DNA of 64,000 bases, from the NCBI GenBank assembly GCA_022072175.1, contig JAJVIE010000002.1, positions 1 to 64,000 on the forward strand, read 5' to 3'. How positions within the stretch are numbered: position 1 is the first letter of the stretch; each line of letters opens with the position of its first letter. The translations under genes and the position numbers were made by a program. Below, piece after piece: positions 40,001-47,078 of the stretch. Below the pieces are notes generated by a model that searched no databases, was not told the origin of the DNA, and saw only the letters and a list, made by a program, of their open reading frames with translations. This DNA is from Candidatus Omnitrophota bacterium. GTDB taxonomy: Bacteria > Omnitrophota > Gorgyraeia > 2-02-FULL-51-18.

Positions 40001-40560
40001 CTATCAGCTTTTTTACCTTGGCGATATTCTTCAAGTCTATCCCAGTATTTTGCTTCAACTACCATTTGGACAGTCTTTTTTGCTTCAGTTAAATCTCCTG
40101 CTCCTTTCTCTTTAACAACGTATTTTTTTTCAGCAGGATCATCGACATAAAGTAGATCTGGCCTATATGTTTTATTTGCACCCTCTTCAGGAATAGTAAA
40201 AGAAGCATTGTCGATTACAGGGTTTTGATTGCCCTTACAGTTATCGTGCCATCCAAGTAAATTCATCACTGGGACGATCCAGTTTTTAACAGTATCAGGT
40301 TCACTCCATGTTTCAAATTTCTCTGTTCCATCAAGATCTTTACATAGTTGCAAGAACTCTCTTCTGAAATCTTCAAATGGGCCAATGTGATCGGCATCAA
40401 ACCAAATATCTTTTTTAAGGAGATCAACCATCAAGTAAATTTCGTTAAAGAGAGAGCTGCTCCAATATTGATTCCTATTTCTAGGAGAACGCTCCATCTC
40501 AAAATCTTGAAAAAGTCCTTGGGAATTATCAACATCGTTATATTTTTTTGTTCGTGCCAT
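37024..40560 (-). CDS. Type IIG restriction-modification enzyme (single chain)
   Basis: 1178 residues. An N-terminal PD-(D/E)xK nuclease site: PD134 (YRPDLLYVD) and E169-A-K171 (VVEAKYW), followed by EDQIIKYLQMLN and FGILTDGKVWRL. The central N6-adenine methylase has motif I CDPAMGSGHFL (about 590) and motif IV VVGNPPYIG (about 707); TPHYVVNYIVEQT is the usual lead-in. The C-terminal ~400 residues should hold the target recognition domain. It both methylates and cuts a specific site. The frame is intact. A restriction enzyme is rare in a phage and the surroundings are mobile-DNA remnants, so it was probably acquired. Confidence 0.9.
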   Translation of the reverse strand: MARTKKYNDVDNSQGLFQDFEMERSPRNRNQYWSSSLFNEIYLMVDLLKKDIWFDADHIGPFEDFRREFLQLCKDLDGTEKFETWSEPDTVKNWIVPVMNLLGWHDNCKGNQNPVIDNASFTIPEEGANKTYRPDLLYVDDPAEKKYVVKEKGAGDLTEAKKTVQMVVEAKYWDRLEEYRQGKKADSKRDNNKDENFKSRAPEDQIIKYLQMLNKDFGILTDGKVWRLLHKDLSRDGSHYRYFEFNLGQFMKSFLKIDQLANRTKLVDDLKYFFFLFSKNSFYPKESTPLVADLLDYSKKYADKIEDDLKKRFIDAMGIVCNALLDSAKAKKENVELSFIRDVAESHIFNVLFIRSCEVRGILTLKTTDYYPVSLTQIFDLMFGYYDPRKEDLNDKYIARRFSKIYPTFPSDGTHLYDRLINIYKIVYDGSLGFGVKGYKESIFSKEEWRFAKEHKIKNKEMLQLFFQIGFTQREENKTEYQQIPYNYFSPQQLGSIYESFLEYQIQKADADMVFEKKQWRPVPNINSEKIKEARLPTAKKAHLYFSPNNEERKDTGTYYTPHYVVNYIVEQTVGRAIEGKSSDEILKIKVCDPAMGSGHFLNAAMDFLTFAYINKKEKETMDDVDLFVGEVKRMILDKCIFGVDINPRAVKLAKMSLWLNTASINQKLENLDDQLKCGNSLLDEFSWEKEFKKHSVIQDGGFDVVVGNPPYIGEKGHKEIFEPIKNGAFGKRFYKGKMDYFYFFIHKGLDILKDKGTLSFITTNYFLTAMGASKLRADFKIRSTILEMINCNNLKIFSEASGQHNLIFCIQKQHGSASTTKARMISVSQNGKCTQEFFKKIYQDNKTDQVKITLQTQESLYDGDECYLRFGDFGNNSDDSLDAILTKKLLGVNSKLISELCEVSNGIHTQADYLSKKKYDLRDKKSSQAGDGIYVLDSDNPNDIQVENEISQSQGEKVFLKPFFKNSDIQKFTSANKSKKKIIYLNKQIHDLSKLKKIEKHLNNFKTIIEQASDNAPYLHRPKTEKTFLSPKIIAPQRSVTNTFGYNEIPWYAASDVYFITSTSDEIQLKYILGFLNSKLGYLWLYFKGKRKGDYLELTVTPLSEVPIKIISKEEQKPLVKIVESIIKMAEEGKDYTKKQDELNSLIYKLYSLSSNEIKSVEEFYHDKHSNISFIKD

Positions 40561-40581
40561 TTTAAATCTCTGTATTGTTAA

Positions 40582-40803
40582 TTAAACTTCTCTAACTTTG
40601 TCGGCCTGAGTGCGATACCCGTCATCGTAAACAGTAAATTTTACTTTTTTGTTCTCTTTTACTTTTCTTCTTTTATCTGGTGTTTCTGTATAGATTGCTG
40701 ACCAATGAAAATAGAAATCATTTCCATCTTGATCGATTACCATTCCATCTCCTGAAAGATCATCAAACCAAAGAATTTTTCCGTGTTTCCACTCTGCTGA
40801 CAT
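40582..40803 (-). CDS. Cold-shock-domain-like small protein
   Basis: 73 residues with a CSD-type beta barrel pattern: HGKILWFDDLSGDGMVIDQDG, NDFYFHWSAI (RNP2-like) and KKVKFTVYDDG. Single-stranded nucleic acid binding is likely. A strong GGAGG ribosome site precedes it and it ends 21 bases before the restriction gene, so it belongs to the same island operon. Confidence 0.75.
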   Translation of the reverse strand: MSAEWKHGKILWFDDLSGDGMVIDQDGNDFYFHWSAIYTETPDKRRKVKENKKVKFTVYDDGYRTQADKVREV

Positions 40804-40838
40804 AAGGCCTCCGTGATTTTTTAAAATATCGCAAATTT

Positions 40839-41021
40839 TTAATTTTTCCAGACGTTCTCATTTGATCTCTGATATTGCCCTAAAATATATAGTTCCGTAG
40901 TACCATCATCACATTGTCGGACGGCAATGTCACCTTCTATTTTTACTGAACATTTATGAGACTCTTCGACCGTAGAGCAATTAGTAAGGAACATAAAAAA
41001 GAATAAAAGAATTAGTTTCAT
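40839..41021 (-). CDS. Small predicted lipoprotein
   Basis: 60 residues with a signal peptide and lipobox FLTNC at Cys15. Its ATG overlaps the upstream stop (ATGA). Possibly an outer-membrane spanin-like or exclusion lipoprotein; it lacks the Pro-rich feature of Rz1. The island's right edge probably lies between 40804 and this gene. Confidence 0.55.
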   Translation of the reverse strand: MKLILLFFFMFLTNCSTVEESHKCSVKIEGDIAVRQCDDGTTELYILGQYQRSNENVWKN

Positions 41022-41263
41022 ATATCTAAAATCTCTCTTATGGAGTTAATTAAACCTTCATTACCTAACTCTCCAGGAGCGTTTCTAATATAAACTTCCT
41101 CTATCGTTACTCCATCCACTTCCGCTACTAAAATAAATCCGTTATCTAATTCTCTTATAGAGATGATAGCTTTTTCAATCTCCTGTCCATCATCTCCGTC
41201 TCCGTCTTTGTATTTTATTTCTTCTAATGCAGGATCTACTGCTTTTAATACTGGAAATCCCAT
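41018..41263 (-). CDS. Hypothetical acidic protein
   Basis: 81 residues with YKDGDGDDGQE and repeated beta strands. Overlaps the lipoprotein start. GGGG upstream of the ATG. No family recognised. Confidence 0.5.
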   Translation of the reverse strand: MGFPVLKAVDPALEEIKYKDGDGDDGQEIEKAIISIRELDNGFILVAEVDGVTIEEVYIRNAPGELGNEGLINSIREILDI

Positions 41264-41266
41264 ATA

Positions 41267-41473
41267 TTACCCCTTTTTGGTATTGGTTAAAATCAATAAA
41301 CATCTAACTCCAAAAAACATAAGTAAGGCGTCTAACAATATAGATGCTAAGAGAATAGGGGAGGCAAAGCCTAATATAAGTAGAGCAGGAACGCTCGCAA
41401 TACTCCTTTTTTGTAAAAGGTATACTGTGAAGATTACCCCTATAAAATATCCTATAAGTAGAGCTATTGTCAT
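41267..41473 (-). CDS. Small membrane protein (leaderless)
   Basis: 68 residues with two hydrophobic segments (about 3-20 and 27-57). No ribosome site; TTATAAT is 6 bases upstream of its ATG, embedded in the end of the homing endonuclease gene. Possible membrane-active protein in a small operon with the lipoprotein. Confidence 0.55.
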   Translation of the reverse strand: MTIALLIGYFIGVIFTVYLLQKRSIASVPALLILGFASPILLASILLDALLMFFGVRCLLILTNTKKG

Positions 41474-41489
41474 ATTTTAATTATAACGT
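41474..41489 (-). promoter_or_regulatory. Promoter, leaderless type
   Basis: CGTTATAAT with -10 at 41485-41480, TAAAAT, ATG 41473. Overlaps the stop codon of the 41481 gene. Confidence 0.65.
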
Positions 41490-42881
41490 AAGTTTTTCCT
41501 CAAGTAAAGACTTTTCAAAGATTAAACTCCCTGCATCGTATATGGCAAACCACCCTTCTTGGTTATTTTGCTGTTTTTCGGTTAATTCCAATCCACTTTT
41601 CTTTCTATGTTTTTGCCTAGATTCCCTAGCTCCACTTTTCTCATAAAAGTAATTAGGTTGAGTGCTACTTAAATATTGAAAGTAATTTTTACTATAAACT
41701 TCCCCTTTACTAATTCGACAATCCGCATAAGTTAAAATCTTAGTATAATTTAAATCAAGTAATATTTTCTCTGCCTGTTTTAGTAATTTAGAGAAGCCTC
41801 CTCTAACGAGGGTATTCTTTAAACTCACAAACCTAGCTATCTCCATCGTCTCATTACCATACTTCTTATTAAATGGCCTGCGAAAAGTCAACAAAGATAC
41901 TAACCCTTTTTCGGGATGATGTAACCCTATCCTTAAGCTACTTGTAGTATATCCAGCTAAGTGATTCTCTTCTAAAAATATCTTACTTTCTTGAAGGGAA
42001 ACTTCCCTTATTTCACAATCCCTAGCATTGAGTTTTAAGGTCGATATTCCAAGTTTATTTAAAATAATAGAAAATACAATCTCTTTTTTATATAAAACTT
42101 CATCTTCAAAGAATTGGAGTAAGGTTACTCCGTTTTCCCTACATTTAAGGAATTTTCTTTGGTGTTGGGTTTTTATCTTGGTTAAGTCCTTTTCTCCGAA
42201 AATAGGCCTCTCAGAATGGAAGACTAATCCGTGTAATTCTATCCCTACTTTATGTGAAGGTAAGTAAATATCAATCTCCCTACCCTCTAAGAATTCAGGG
42301 CGGTAGTTTCTAATGATCTCTAAGTTAGATATTTCTTGGAGGAAGGTTAAGATTTCTTTCTCTAAGGAGGAGATTTTATTTTGATTATATAGGATATCTC
42401 CCTGCCCATGCTCACTTAATTCCCTATTCATGAAAGTAGACATTTTAAAATGCTCTAAGCATTGAGGGGAATTGGGGGCTAAATTATGTTCCCTACAAAA
42501 ATCACCTATAGATTTATTGAGGTCTTCAAAGGAAGTGAGCCCTCTATTGCTTAACCATTTTTGCCTTCTAAAAGATCCACTGTACTTTTCTGTTAAGGTT
42601 TTTCTTATCTTCTCAACTCTTTCTGGATTACTAGAAGTAATACTCTTTTTACCATACTTTTCTAATTTTCTCTTAATAGAACTCTCTGATTTACATTTAT
42701 ATGAGCAAAAGTTATTTCGGGAGTCTTTTGTAGGGAAAGATTTACTACAATTTAAACATTGTTTATTGGTATCAGGGTAGTTTTTAATTCTTTCTAGCTT
42801 CCATTTAGATTTACAAGATTTGTCAGAGCATATCTTAGCTCTTTTATTAGTTAAGACTTTACGACAAATCAAGCATTCCAT
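41481..42881 (-). CDS. Homing endonuclease-like protein with Vsr/PD-(D/E)xK core
   Basis: 466 residues from ATG 42881 (7 bases after TATAAT, leaderless type). Two N-terminal C4 zinc-finger-like modules (CLICRK...CSDKSC; CLNCSK...CSYKC), then a Vsr-fold nuclease segment EIDIYLPSHKVGIELHG with D/E and His, and a C-terminal part (RIGLHHPEKGLVSLLTFRRP, then GGFSKLLKQAE and YADCRISKG) that resembles an acyltransferase-like fold found in other phage homing enzymes. It would cut a site in phages lacking it and spread by repair. It lies between the capsid gene and an unrelated operon. Confidence 0.75.
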   Translation of the reverse strand: MECLICRKVLTNKRAKICSDKSCKSKWKLERIKNYPDTNKQCLNCSKSFPTKDSRNNFCSYKCKSESSIKRKLEKYGKKSITSSNPERVEKIRKTLTEKYSGSFRRQKWLSNRGLTSFEDLNKSIGDFCREHNLAPNSPQCLEHFKMSTFMNRELSEHGQGDILYNQNKISSLEKEILTFLQEISNLEIIRNYRPEFLEGREIDIYLPSHKVGIELHGLVFHSERPIFGEKDLTKIKTQHQRKFLKCRENGVTLLQFFEDEVLYKKEIVFSIILNKLGISTLKLNARDCEIREVSLQESKIFLEENHLAGYTTSSLRIGLHHPEKGLVSLLTFRRPFNKKYGNETMEIARFVSLKNTLVRGGFSKLLKQAEKILLDLNYTKILTYADCRISKGEVYSKNYFQYLSSTQPNYFYEKSGARESRQKHRKKSGLELTEKQQNNQEGWFAIYDAGSLIFEKSLLEEKLTL

Positions 42882-42898
42882 TACTTTAATTATATTAG
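42882..42898 (-). promoter_or_regulatory. Promoter, near-leaderless (7-base spacing)
   Basis: CTAATATAAT (-10 at 42894-42889) then TAAAGTA and ATG 42881. The mobile gene thus appears to carry its own promoter. Confidence 0.6.
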
Positions 42899-42918
42899 AA
42901 AACTTGAAAAAAGGGAAT

Positions 42919-42942
42919 AAAAAAGGGGCCTTTTTAGGCCCC
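42919..42942 (-). terminator. Intrinsic terminator after the major capsid gene
   Basis: Minus strand GGGGCC, a 6-base loop and GGCCCC followed by TTTTTTATT. Confidence 0.85.
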
Positions 42943-42972
42943 TCCTTCATTTAATTGAATTTAAAAACTTAA

Positions 42973-44379
42973 TTAAAATAAGTTCTTAGCGATAGTCAAT
43001 TTCTTAGGAGCTGCAACAAGTGGAGTTCCATAAAGTAATTGTAACCATCTGTAAGAAGTATCAGTTACAGCAAGATCGTACTTGATCATAGATCCTAACT
43101 GTTTCCAACAAAGAACGTCACCATCGTGCATTAACAAGAATGCCTTAGCTGCACCTGGTAAATAAGAGTTGAAATCAACATCGTGAGCGGCACCAGAAGC
43201 GATAGGAGCAATTCTTTGAATAAATTCATGGCCTGTTGTAGTTCCTACAGGGGCTCTGAAAATATTAAAATAAAGAGGAGTTCCAGTATAAGTAATTTCG
43301 ATAGTTACCTTATCACCAGCAGCTACTGCACCAGAGATTTGAGAAGAAGCAACTGTCTCTCCATCTGCGTATACGGCTGAAATTACATAGCTATATGTTC
43401 CAGCGTCTGCAGCTAAAAACTCAGAAGCAGCATCAACAGGAGAAGCAAGGTTAGCTAGCGTAGGAGCAGCACTTGCAGAAATAGCTATTGGAAGAGGAAT
43501 CTTTCTAGGACGGTTAAATAAAGAAGGCTTAAATCTGAAATCAAGTGTTCCAGTATGCTCTTTAATTCTTTGCCCAGAAGTTAAAGCCTCTCCAGGAAGA
43601 GTTCTTTGCTTGGCGTAGAAAGCCTTAGAGAAAGATGAGTGAATATCTGTTCCAAGGTAACAATCCATGGCATAACCAAAATTGTTTACGTTTCTAAGAG
43701 CCATATCCTCAGCAACTTCATCATCAAAAGCTCCTCTGATATCTAGGATAGCAGACTCTTGGCCAACTGATGAATAACCATTGAAAGCTGTTGCCTTGTA
43801 CTTAGCATCTAGTTCTTTGTTCTTTACTTGTGTGTAAATCCCATCGTACTCAAGAGCGTTGATTGAAGAATCAGCTTCAAACATGAATCTTTCATTTCTA
43901 GCTAAAAGCTCGATTGTCTTATTCTTTACTTCGTTGGCAATAACTGGCCCGTGAGCAGCTTGAATAAGAGTAAGATCATGAAGAACGTGCCCTTGTGTTC
44001 CAAGGTACTTTACTTGAATGAAATCTCTAGCTCTGTTAGAATCTGTCTGAGTAGGTACTTGCCCCATTTGGAAGAATGGGTTTACTTCTTGTCCATAAGA
44101 ATTTTGAACATTGTACTGAGAAACAGTTTGAGACGCTCTTTCTTTTTGAATGTCTTTCCAAAGTTTCAAATGCTCAATTCCATGAGTAACAAGTTTAAGA
44201 GTACGATCTAAATCCTCAACAGATAAAGCCGAACCTTGAACTAAAGCGTTAGGAGCTGTAGTTCCATAATTTTGAGAAATAGAAAGGGCTTTTTGAATCT
44301 CCTCTACTTCCTTTGCTGAATGACTGCCAAACCCTACAATTGAAGGATCGTTGGCAACGTTTAGTAATACGTCTGACAT
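42973..44379 (-). CDS. Major capsid protein
   Basis: 468 residues. It follows scaffold- and protease-like genes and precedes a strong terminator, the usual place for the capsid gene, and the length and mixed beta fold fit a HK97-fold capsid protein. Residues ~315-410 look like an inserted immunoglobulin/FN3-like domain (GTYSYVISAVYADG, then TPLYFNIFRAP), as in phages with decorated heads. AAGGAGA upstream of the ATG. The N-terminus may be trimmed by the protease at 45519. Confidence 0.8.
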   Translation of the reverse strand: MSDVLLNVANDPSIVGFGSHSAKEVEEIQKALSISQNYGTTAPNALVQGSALSVEDLDRTLKLVTHGIEHLKLWKDIQKERASQTVSQYNVQNSYGQEVNPFFQMGQVPTQTDSNRARDFIQVKYLGTQGHVLHDLTLIQAAHGPVIANEVKNKTIELLARNERFMFEADSSINALEYDGIYTQVKNKELDAKYKATAFNGYSSVGQESAILDIRGAFDDEVAEDMALRNVNNFGYAMDCYLGTDIHSSFSKAFYAKQRTLPGEALTSGQRIKEHTGTLDFRFKPSLFNRPRKIPLPIAISASAAPTLANLASPVDAASEFLAADAGTYSYVISAVYADGETVASSQISGAVAAGDKVTIEITYTGTPLYFNIFRAPVGTTTGHEFIQRIAPIASGAAHDVDFNSYLPGAAKAFLLMHDGDVLCWKQLGSMIKYDLAVTDTSYRWLQLLYGTPLVAAPKKLTIAKNLF

Positions 44380-44434
44380 TTTATGTCTCCTTGATTAGTT
44401 TTGTTATTGGTTTATTGTGTCGGATGGGTTGTTA

Positions 44435-45244
44435 TTATTTATTCTTTAAATAAGTTTCTAAAATTGATCTTTGCTCTGCGTCGTAAATGTAGCCTGTGTT
44501 TTCTAGTTCAATTAAAGAAGTATCCTTTAATTTCTTAGACTTACAAAGTTCTTCAGCCGCATCTAATAACTCTTTCTTTGAAAAAGAATCATTCTTAGAA
44601 GAAACCGCTTGAGACTTCTCTAAGGCTTGGAGATTAGTAATAGCTTGAGACTTTACAGGCTTAGAGGCGATAGCCTTTAAAAGATTTTCTTGCTCAGTCA
44701 AAGACTTCTTTAAGCCTTCGATTTCAGCTTTATACTTTTCAGAAGTTTTCTCAATCACAGACTTAATAAGGGCTTCTGTTTTCTCTAATTCGGCTTTTCT
44801 TAATTGCTCAAGTGAAGCCTCTTCTTTTGCCTTCTTAAGAGCTTGGTACTCCTCAAACTCTTCTTCTGTTAAAGACTTCTTAAAAGGAGCAACCTTGGGG
44901 GCTTCTGCTTTTTCTTTCTTTAACTTTCTCTTTTCTTCTACTTGAGTGATATCAGAAACTTGATCGATTTCTTCAAGATCTTCTTCTCTTGCTTTTTCAG
45001 CAATTTCAGAATCATAAGATCCCTCAGTCTTCTCATTTCCAGTAGCTCTTATTTCCTTTGGCCTTCCTGGATTTTGCTTATCATCTTTTAATGAAGGGGC
45101 CTTAGTTTGAGCTTCTTCAAATGTAGTTACTGAATCCTTGGCGATATCTAAGGACTTTTCTACAGCTTCTTCTTCTGCAAAAAGATCCTCAATTAAAGCG
45201 TCTATTGCAGACTTTAATAGAATTTCTTGGTTATTTTCTGACAT
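44435..45244 (-). CDS. Putative scaffold / assembly core protein
   Basis: 269 residues, acidic, Glu/Lys-rich and helical, with a coiled coil at about 130-200. Located directly upstream of the capsid gene and downstream of the prohead protease, the normal scaffold position. No catalytic motif. Like the 11014 gene product it carries repeated KS and LEK motifs. Confidence 0.65.
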   Translation of the reverse strand: MSENNQEILLKSAIDALIEDLFAEEEAVEKSLDIAKDSVTTFEEAQTKAPSLKDDKQNPGRPKEIRATGNEKTEGSYDSEIAEKAREEDLEEIDQVSDITQVEEKRKLKKEKAEAPKVAPFKKSLTEEEFEEYQALKKAKEEASLEQLRKAELEKTEALIKSVIEKTSEKYKAEIEGLKKSLTEQENLLKAIASKPVKSQAITNLQALEKSQAVSSKNDSFSKKELLDAAEELCKSKKLKDTSLIELENTGYIYDAEQRSILETYLKNK

Positions 45245-45260
45245 GGTATACCTCTAAATA

Positions 45261-45470
45261 TTAAGCTAAGATTCCAGCCGCTCTTAAAGAAGCTAGTAAT
45301 TCATTGATTTTTTTAGCACATTCTTCGGCTGTAGCATTCACGGTATCAGCAATGTCTGTTACGTCAGAAGCTACCCTATTAGCTTCCTCAAGTGAAAGGA
45401 TAATAGCCAAAGCTTCTTGTTTATCTGCAAGAGCAATCTCTAGTAATTGTTTTTGTTTCTCTGTAAACAT
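45261..45470 (-). CDS. Hypothetical small helical protein
   Basis: 69 residues, Ala/Glu-rich, helical. It lies between prohead protease and scaffold, so an assembly role is plausible. It has its own extended -10 promoter and an AAGGGG site. Confidence 0.5.
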   Translation of the reverse strand: MFTEKQKQLLEIALADKQEALAIILSLEEANRVASDVTDIADTVNATAEECAKKINELLASLRAAGILA

Positions 45471-45505
45471 TTTTGAACCCCTTTTTTTAAAAAAATTATA
45501 GCAAA
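45471..45505 (-). promoter_or_regulatory. Extended -10 promoter with leader
   Basis: TTTGCTATAAT (-10 at 45500-45495), poly-T/A leader, AAGGGG, ATG 45470. Confidence 0.65.
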
Positions 45506-45518
45506 CCTTTTGGTTTAA

Positions 45519-46385
45519 TTAAGTAAATTCACTTATTTCTGGGAATTTAGTTTCTAATCTTTCTTTTAAAGTTTCCCATAAAACTTCCTTACTATAAGTA
45601 GGATATAATACGCTTAGTGTCTTTAAAAGACTTTTTAACTCAGACTTATAAAGACACGCTTGCATTTTTTTCAATTTCTTTGGTTTCTTTTCTTCTTTCT
45701 TTTCTTCCTTAAGATCTTCCTTAGCTAAGGAATCTCCTTGGACTTTATCGACTGGAGCTGTAACATTCCCAGAAAAGGCCAATGCTTTTTCTAACAGTCC
45801 CATAACTTGATTAGCTGTAAATACAGGAGATTCTAAATTTTCCTCTTTATCTTTCAAAACAGCCTCTACATTTTCTCTGTCTAAGTTGAAATTTACCTCT
45901 GATTCAGGAGTAAGAGATTTAAGTAATTGGGCGTAAGTATTTGGATTTACTGGGTTTAGAGTTAATGCTACGTTCTTTATACGACACTTCTTAATGATCG
46001 CTGGATTGTTGGGATCTCTTTCTAAGACTTGTCCCTCAACACTTAATCCCATAGCTCCTTTTTTACGTTCGCTAAGAGATTCCATTATTTCACGGACGGC
46101 TTTGGCTTTGGAGTGGTTCTTGAATAGCTTCCCATGAATGAAAAGCCCCTGGGGATCTCTTCTATAACCGTCAATTTCTCCGATAATAGATTCTGGTGAA
46201 TTATCATGATCCCAATTAAAGAATCCCTTCCCTTGATCTATTGGAGATAAATCAATCCCTTTTTGGAGAATTTTCTCATTTTGAAGATCTAGGCTTTCGG
46301 TTGAGGCAAGGCCTGAAACTCGCCATTCTCCGTCTTTGGATTTTTCGAGATAAGCCGGTAAAATAACTTTAAAATCATTTTCCAT
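45519..46385 (-). CDS. Prohead (capsid maturation) serine protease
   Basis: 288 residues. N-terminal WRVSGLASTESLDLQNEKI, then FFNWDHD (His) and GAMGLSVEG (Ser) as in XkdF/U35-type prohead proteases. The C-terminal Lys-rich tail (EKKEEKKPKKLKK) may bind the scaffold. It cleaves scaffold and capsid N-termini during maturation. ATG lies 10 bases after TATAAT, so the leader is only about 4 bases and lacks a Shine-Dalgarno sequence. Confidence 0.75.
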   Translation of the reverse strand: MENDFKVILPAYLEKSKDGEWRVSGLASTESLDLQNEKILQKGIDLSPIDQGKGFFNWDHDNSPESIIGEIDGYRRDPQGLFIHGKLFKNHSKAKAVREIMESLSERKKGAMGLSVEGQVLERDPNNPAIIKKCRIKNVALTLNPVNPNTYAQLLKSLTPESEVNFNLDRENVEAVLKDKEENLESPVFTANQVMGLLEKALAFSGNVTAPVDKVQGDSLAKEDLKEEKKEEKKPKKLKKMQACLYKSELKSLLKTLSVLYPTYSKEVLWETLKERLETKFPEISEFT

Positions 46386-46405
46386 AATTGTAAAAATTAT
46401 ATCAA
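46386..46405 (-). promoter_or_regulatory. Extended -10 promoter with very short leader
   Basis: TTTTGATATAAT (-10 at 46401-46396), 10 bases, then ATG 46385. Confidence 0.65.
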
Positions 46406-46439
46406 AACCTATAGTCCCACTCTTTAATATATGTAGCTA

Positions 46440-46473
46440 CTTTAAAATTATGTAATAAAACATAATTTTAAAG
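46440..46473. repeat. Perfect 13-bp inverted repeat
   Basis: CTTTAAAATTATG and its complement with an 8-base loop, between the 46514 gene end and the protease promoter. On the minus strand it is not followed by a clear T-run, so it may be a weak terminator or a regulator site. Confidence 0.55.
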
Positions 46474-46513
46474 CTCCTTTTTATGTAATTTTACACAAAA
46501 AAGAAGCAAATCT

Positions 46514-46861
46514 TTAGTTGTTTCTAATCTCTTCTTGAAAGGTTTCCCATTCTCCCAAGCCCTTGAGAATGTTCTCTAAGTCCTTATGGGCATGCCTTAA
46601 CTCTTTTTGAGCCTCGTTTAAGGTCAACCCTAATAAACTCGCTATTTCACTAATGGATAATTCGGGCATCTCACCTAAACAATTAGAATTTTTATTAACA
46701 TACGACCAAAAGCAAAAATTATACTTCTTAGAACTTAGATTCCAGGTACAAGGAGAATTTTTACGATTCCCCAATGAGCAAGGTTCTTCGGGAAAAAAAT
46801 CTTTATTTAGGGGGCAAGTATTCCAAAAATGGGAAGTTTTAGGTTTTTTTTGATTTTCCAC
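46514..46861 (-). CDS. Helix-turn-helix protein with Cys-rich N-terminal part
   Basis: 115 residues from GTG 46861 (a TTG at 46870 is also in frame). Several Cys in the first 60 residues; the C-terminal half (LSISEIASLLGLTLNEAQKE) is a helix-turn-helix like sigma region 4 or DnaA-type binders. May regulate the head operon or bind DNA during packaging. No clear ribosome site; start uncertain. Confidence 0.5.
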   Translation of the reverse strand: MENQKKPKTSHFWNTCPLNKDFFPEEPCSLGNRKNSPCTWNLSSKKYNFCFWSYVNKNSNCLGEMPELSISEIASLLGLTLNEAQKELRHAHKDLENILKGLGEWETFQEEIRNN

Positions 46862-46862
46862 T

Positions 46863-47036
46863 CTAACCAACTTGACGGTAAACAGCTTTTAACATTTTAT
46901 TACAAAGTTCTATTTTATCCCTCAAGGACTTAATTTTATTTAAGTGAGGGACTTTCTTGATGATTTCTAAGGCAAGGCTTTCTTGTAATCGTTGCCGATT
47001 CTTATAAATATTCCATTTAAAATCAAAAGCCTTCAT
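46863..47036 (-). CDS. Hypothetical small basic protein (leaderless)
   Basis: 57 residues, highly basic and helical. No ribosome site; the CGC-TATAAT box is 6 bases before the ATG. It heads the transcript that continues into the 46514 gene. Function unknown. Confidence 0.5.
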   Translation of the reverse strand: MKAFDFKWNIYKNRQRLQESLALEIIKKVPHLNKIKSLRDKIELCNKMLKAVYRQVG

Positions 47037-47052
47037 GAATAAATTATAGCGA
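47037..47052 (-). promoter_or_regulatory. Promoter, leaderless type
   Basis: CGC-TATAAT (-10 at 47048-47043), TTATTC, ATG 47036. Confidence 0.65.
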
Positions 47053-47078
47053 AAAGAATTTAAAAGGGAGTTAATTTT

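Noticed and set aside
40804-40838. tRNA or attachment site at the right island edge
   Set aside because: The 35 bases are AT-rich with only a -10-like GATATT; no cloverleaf and no repeat of the left junction were seen.
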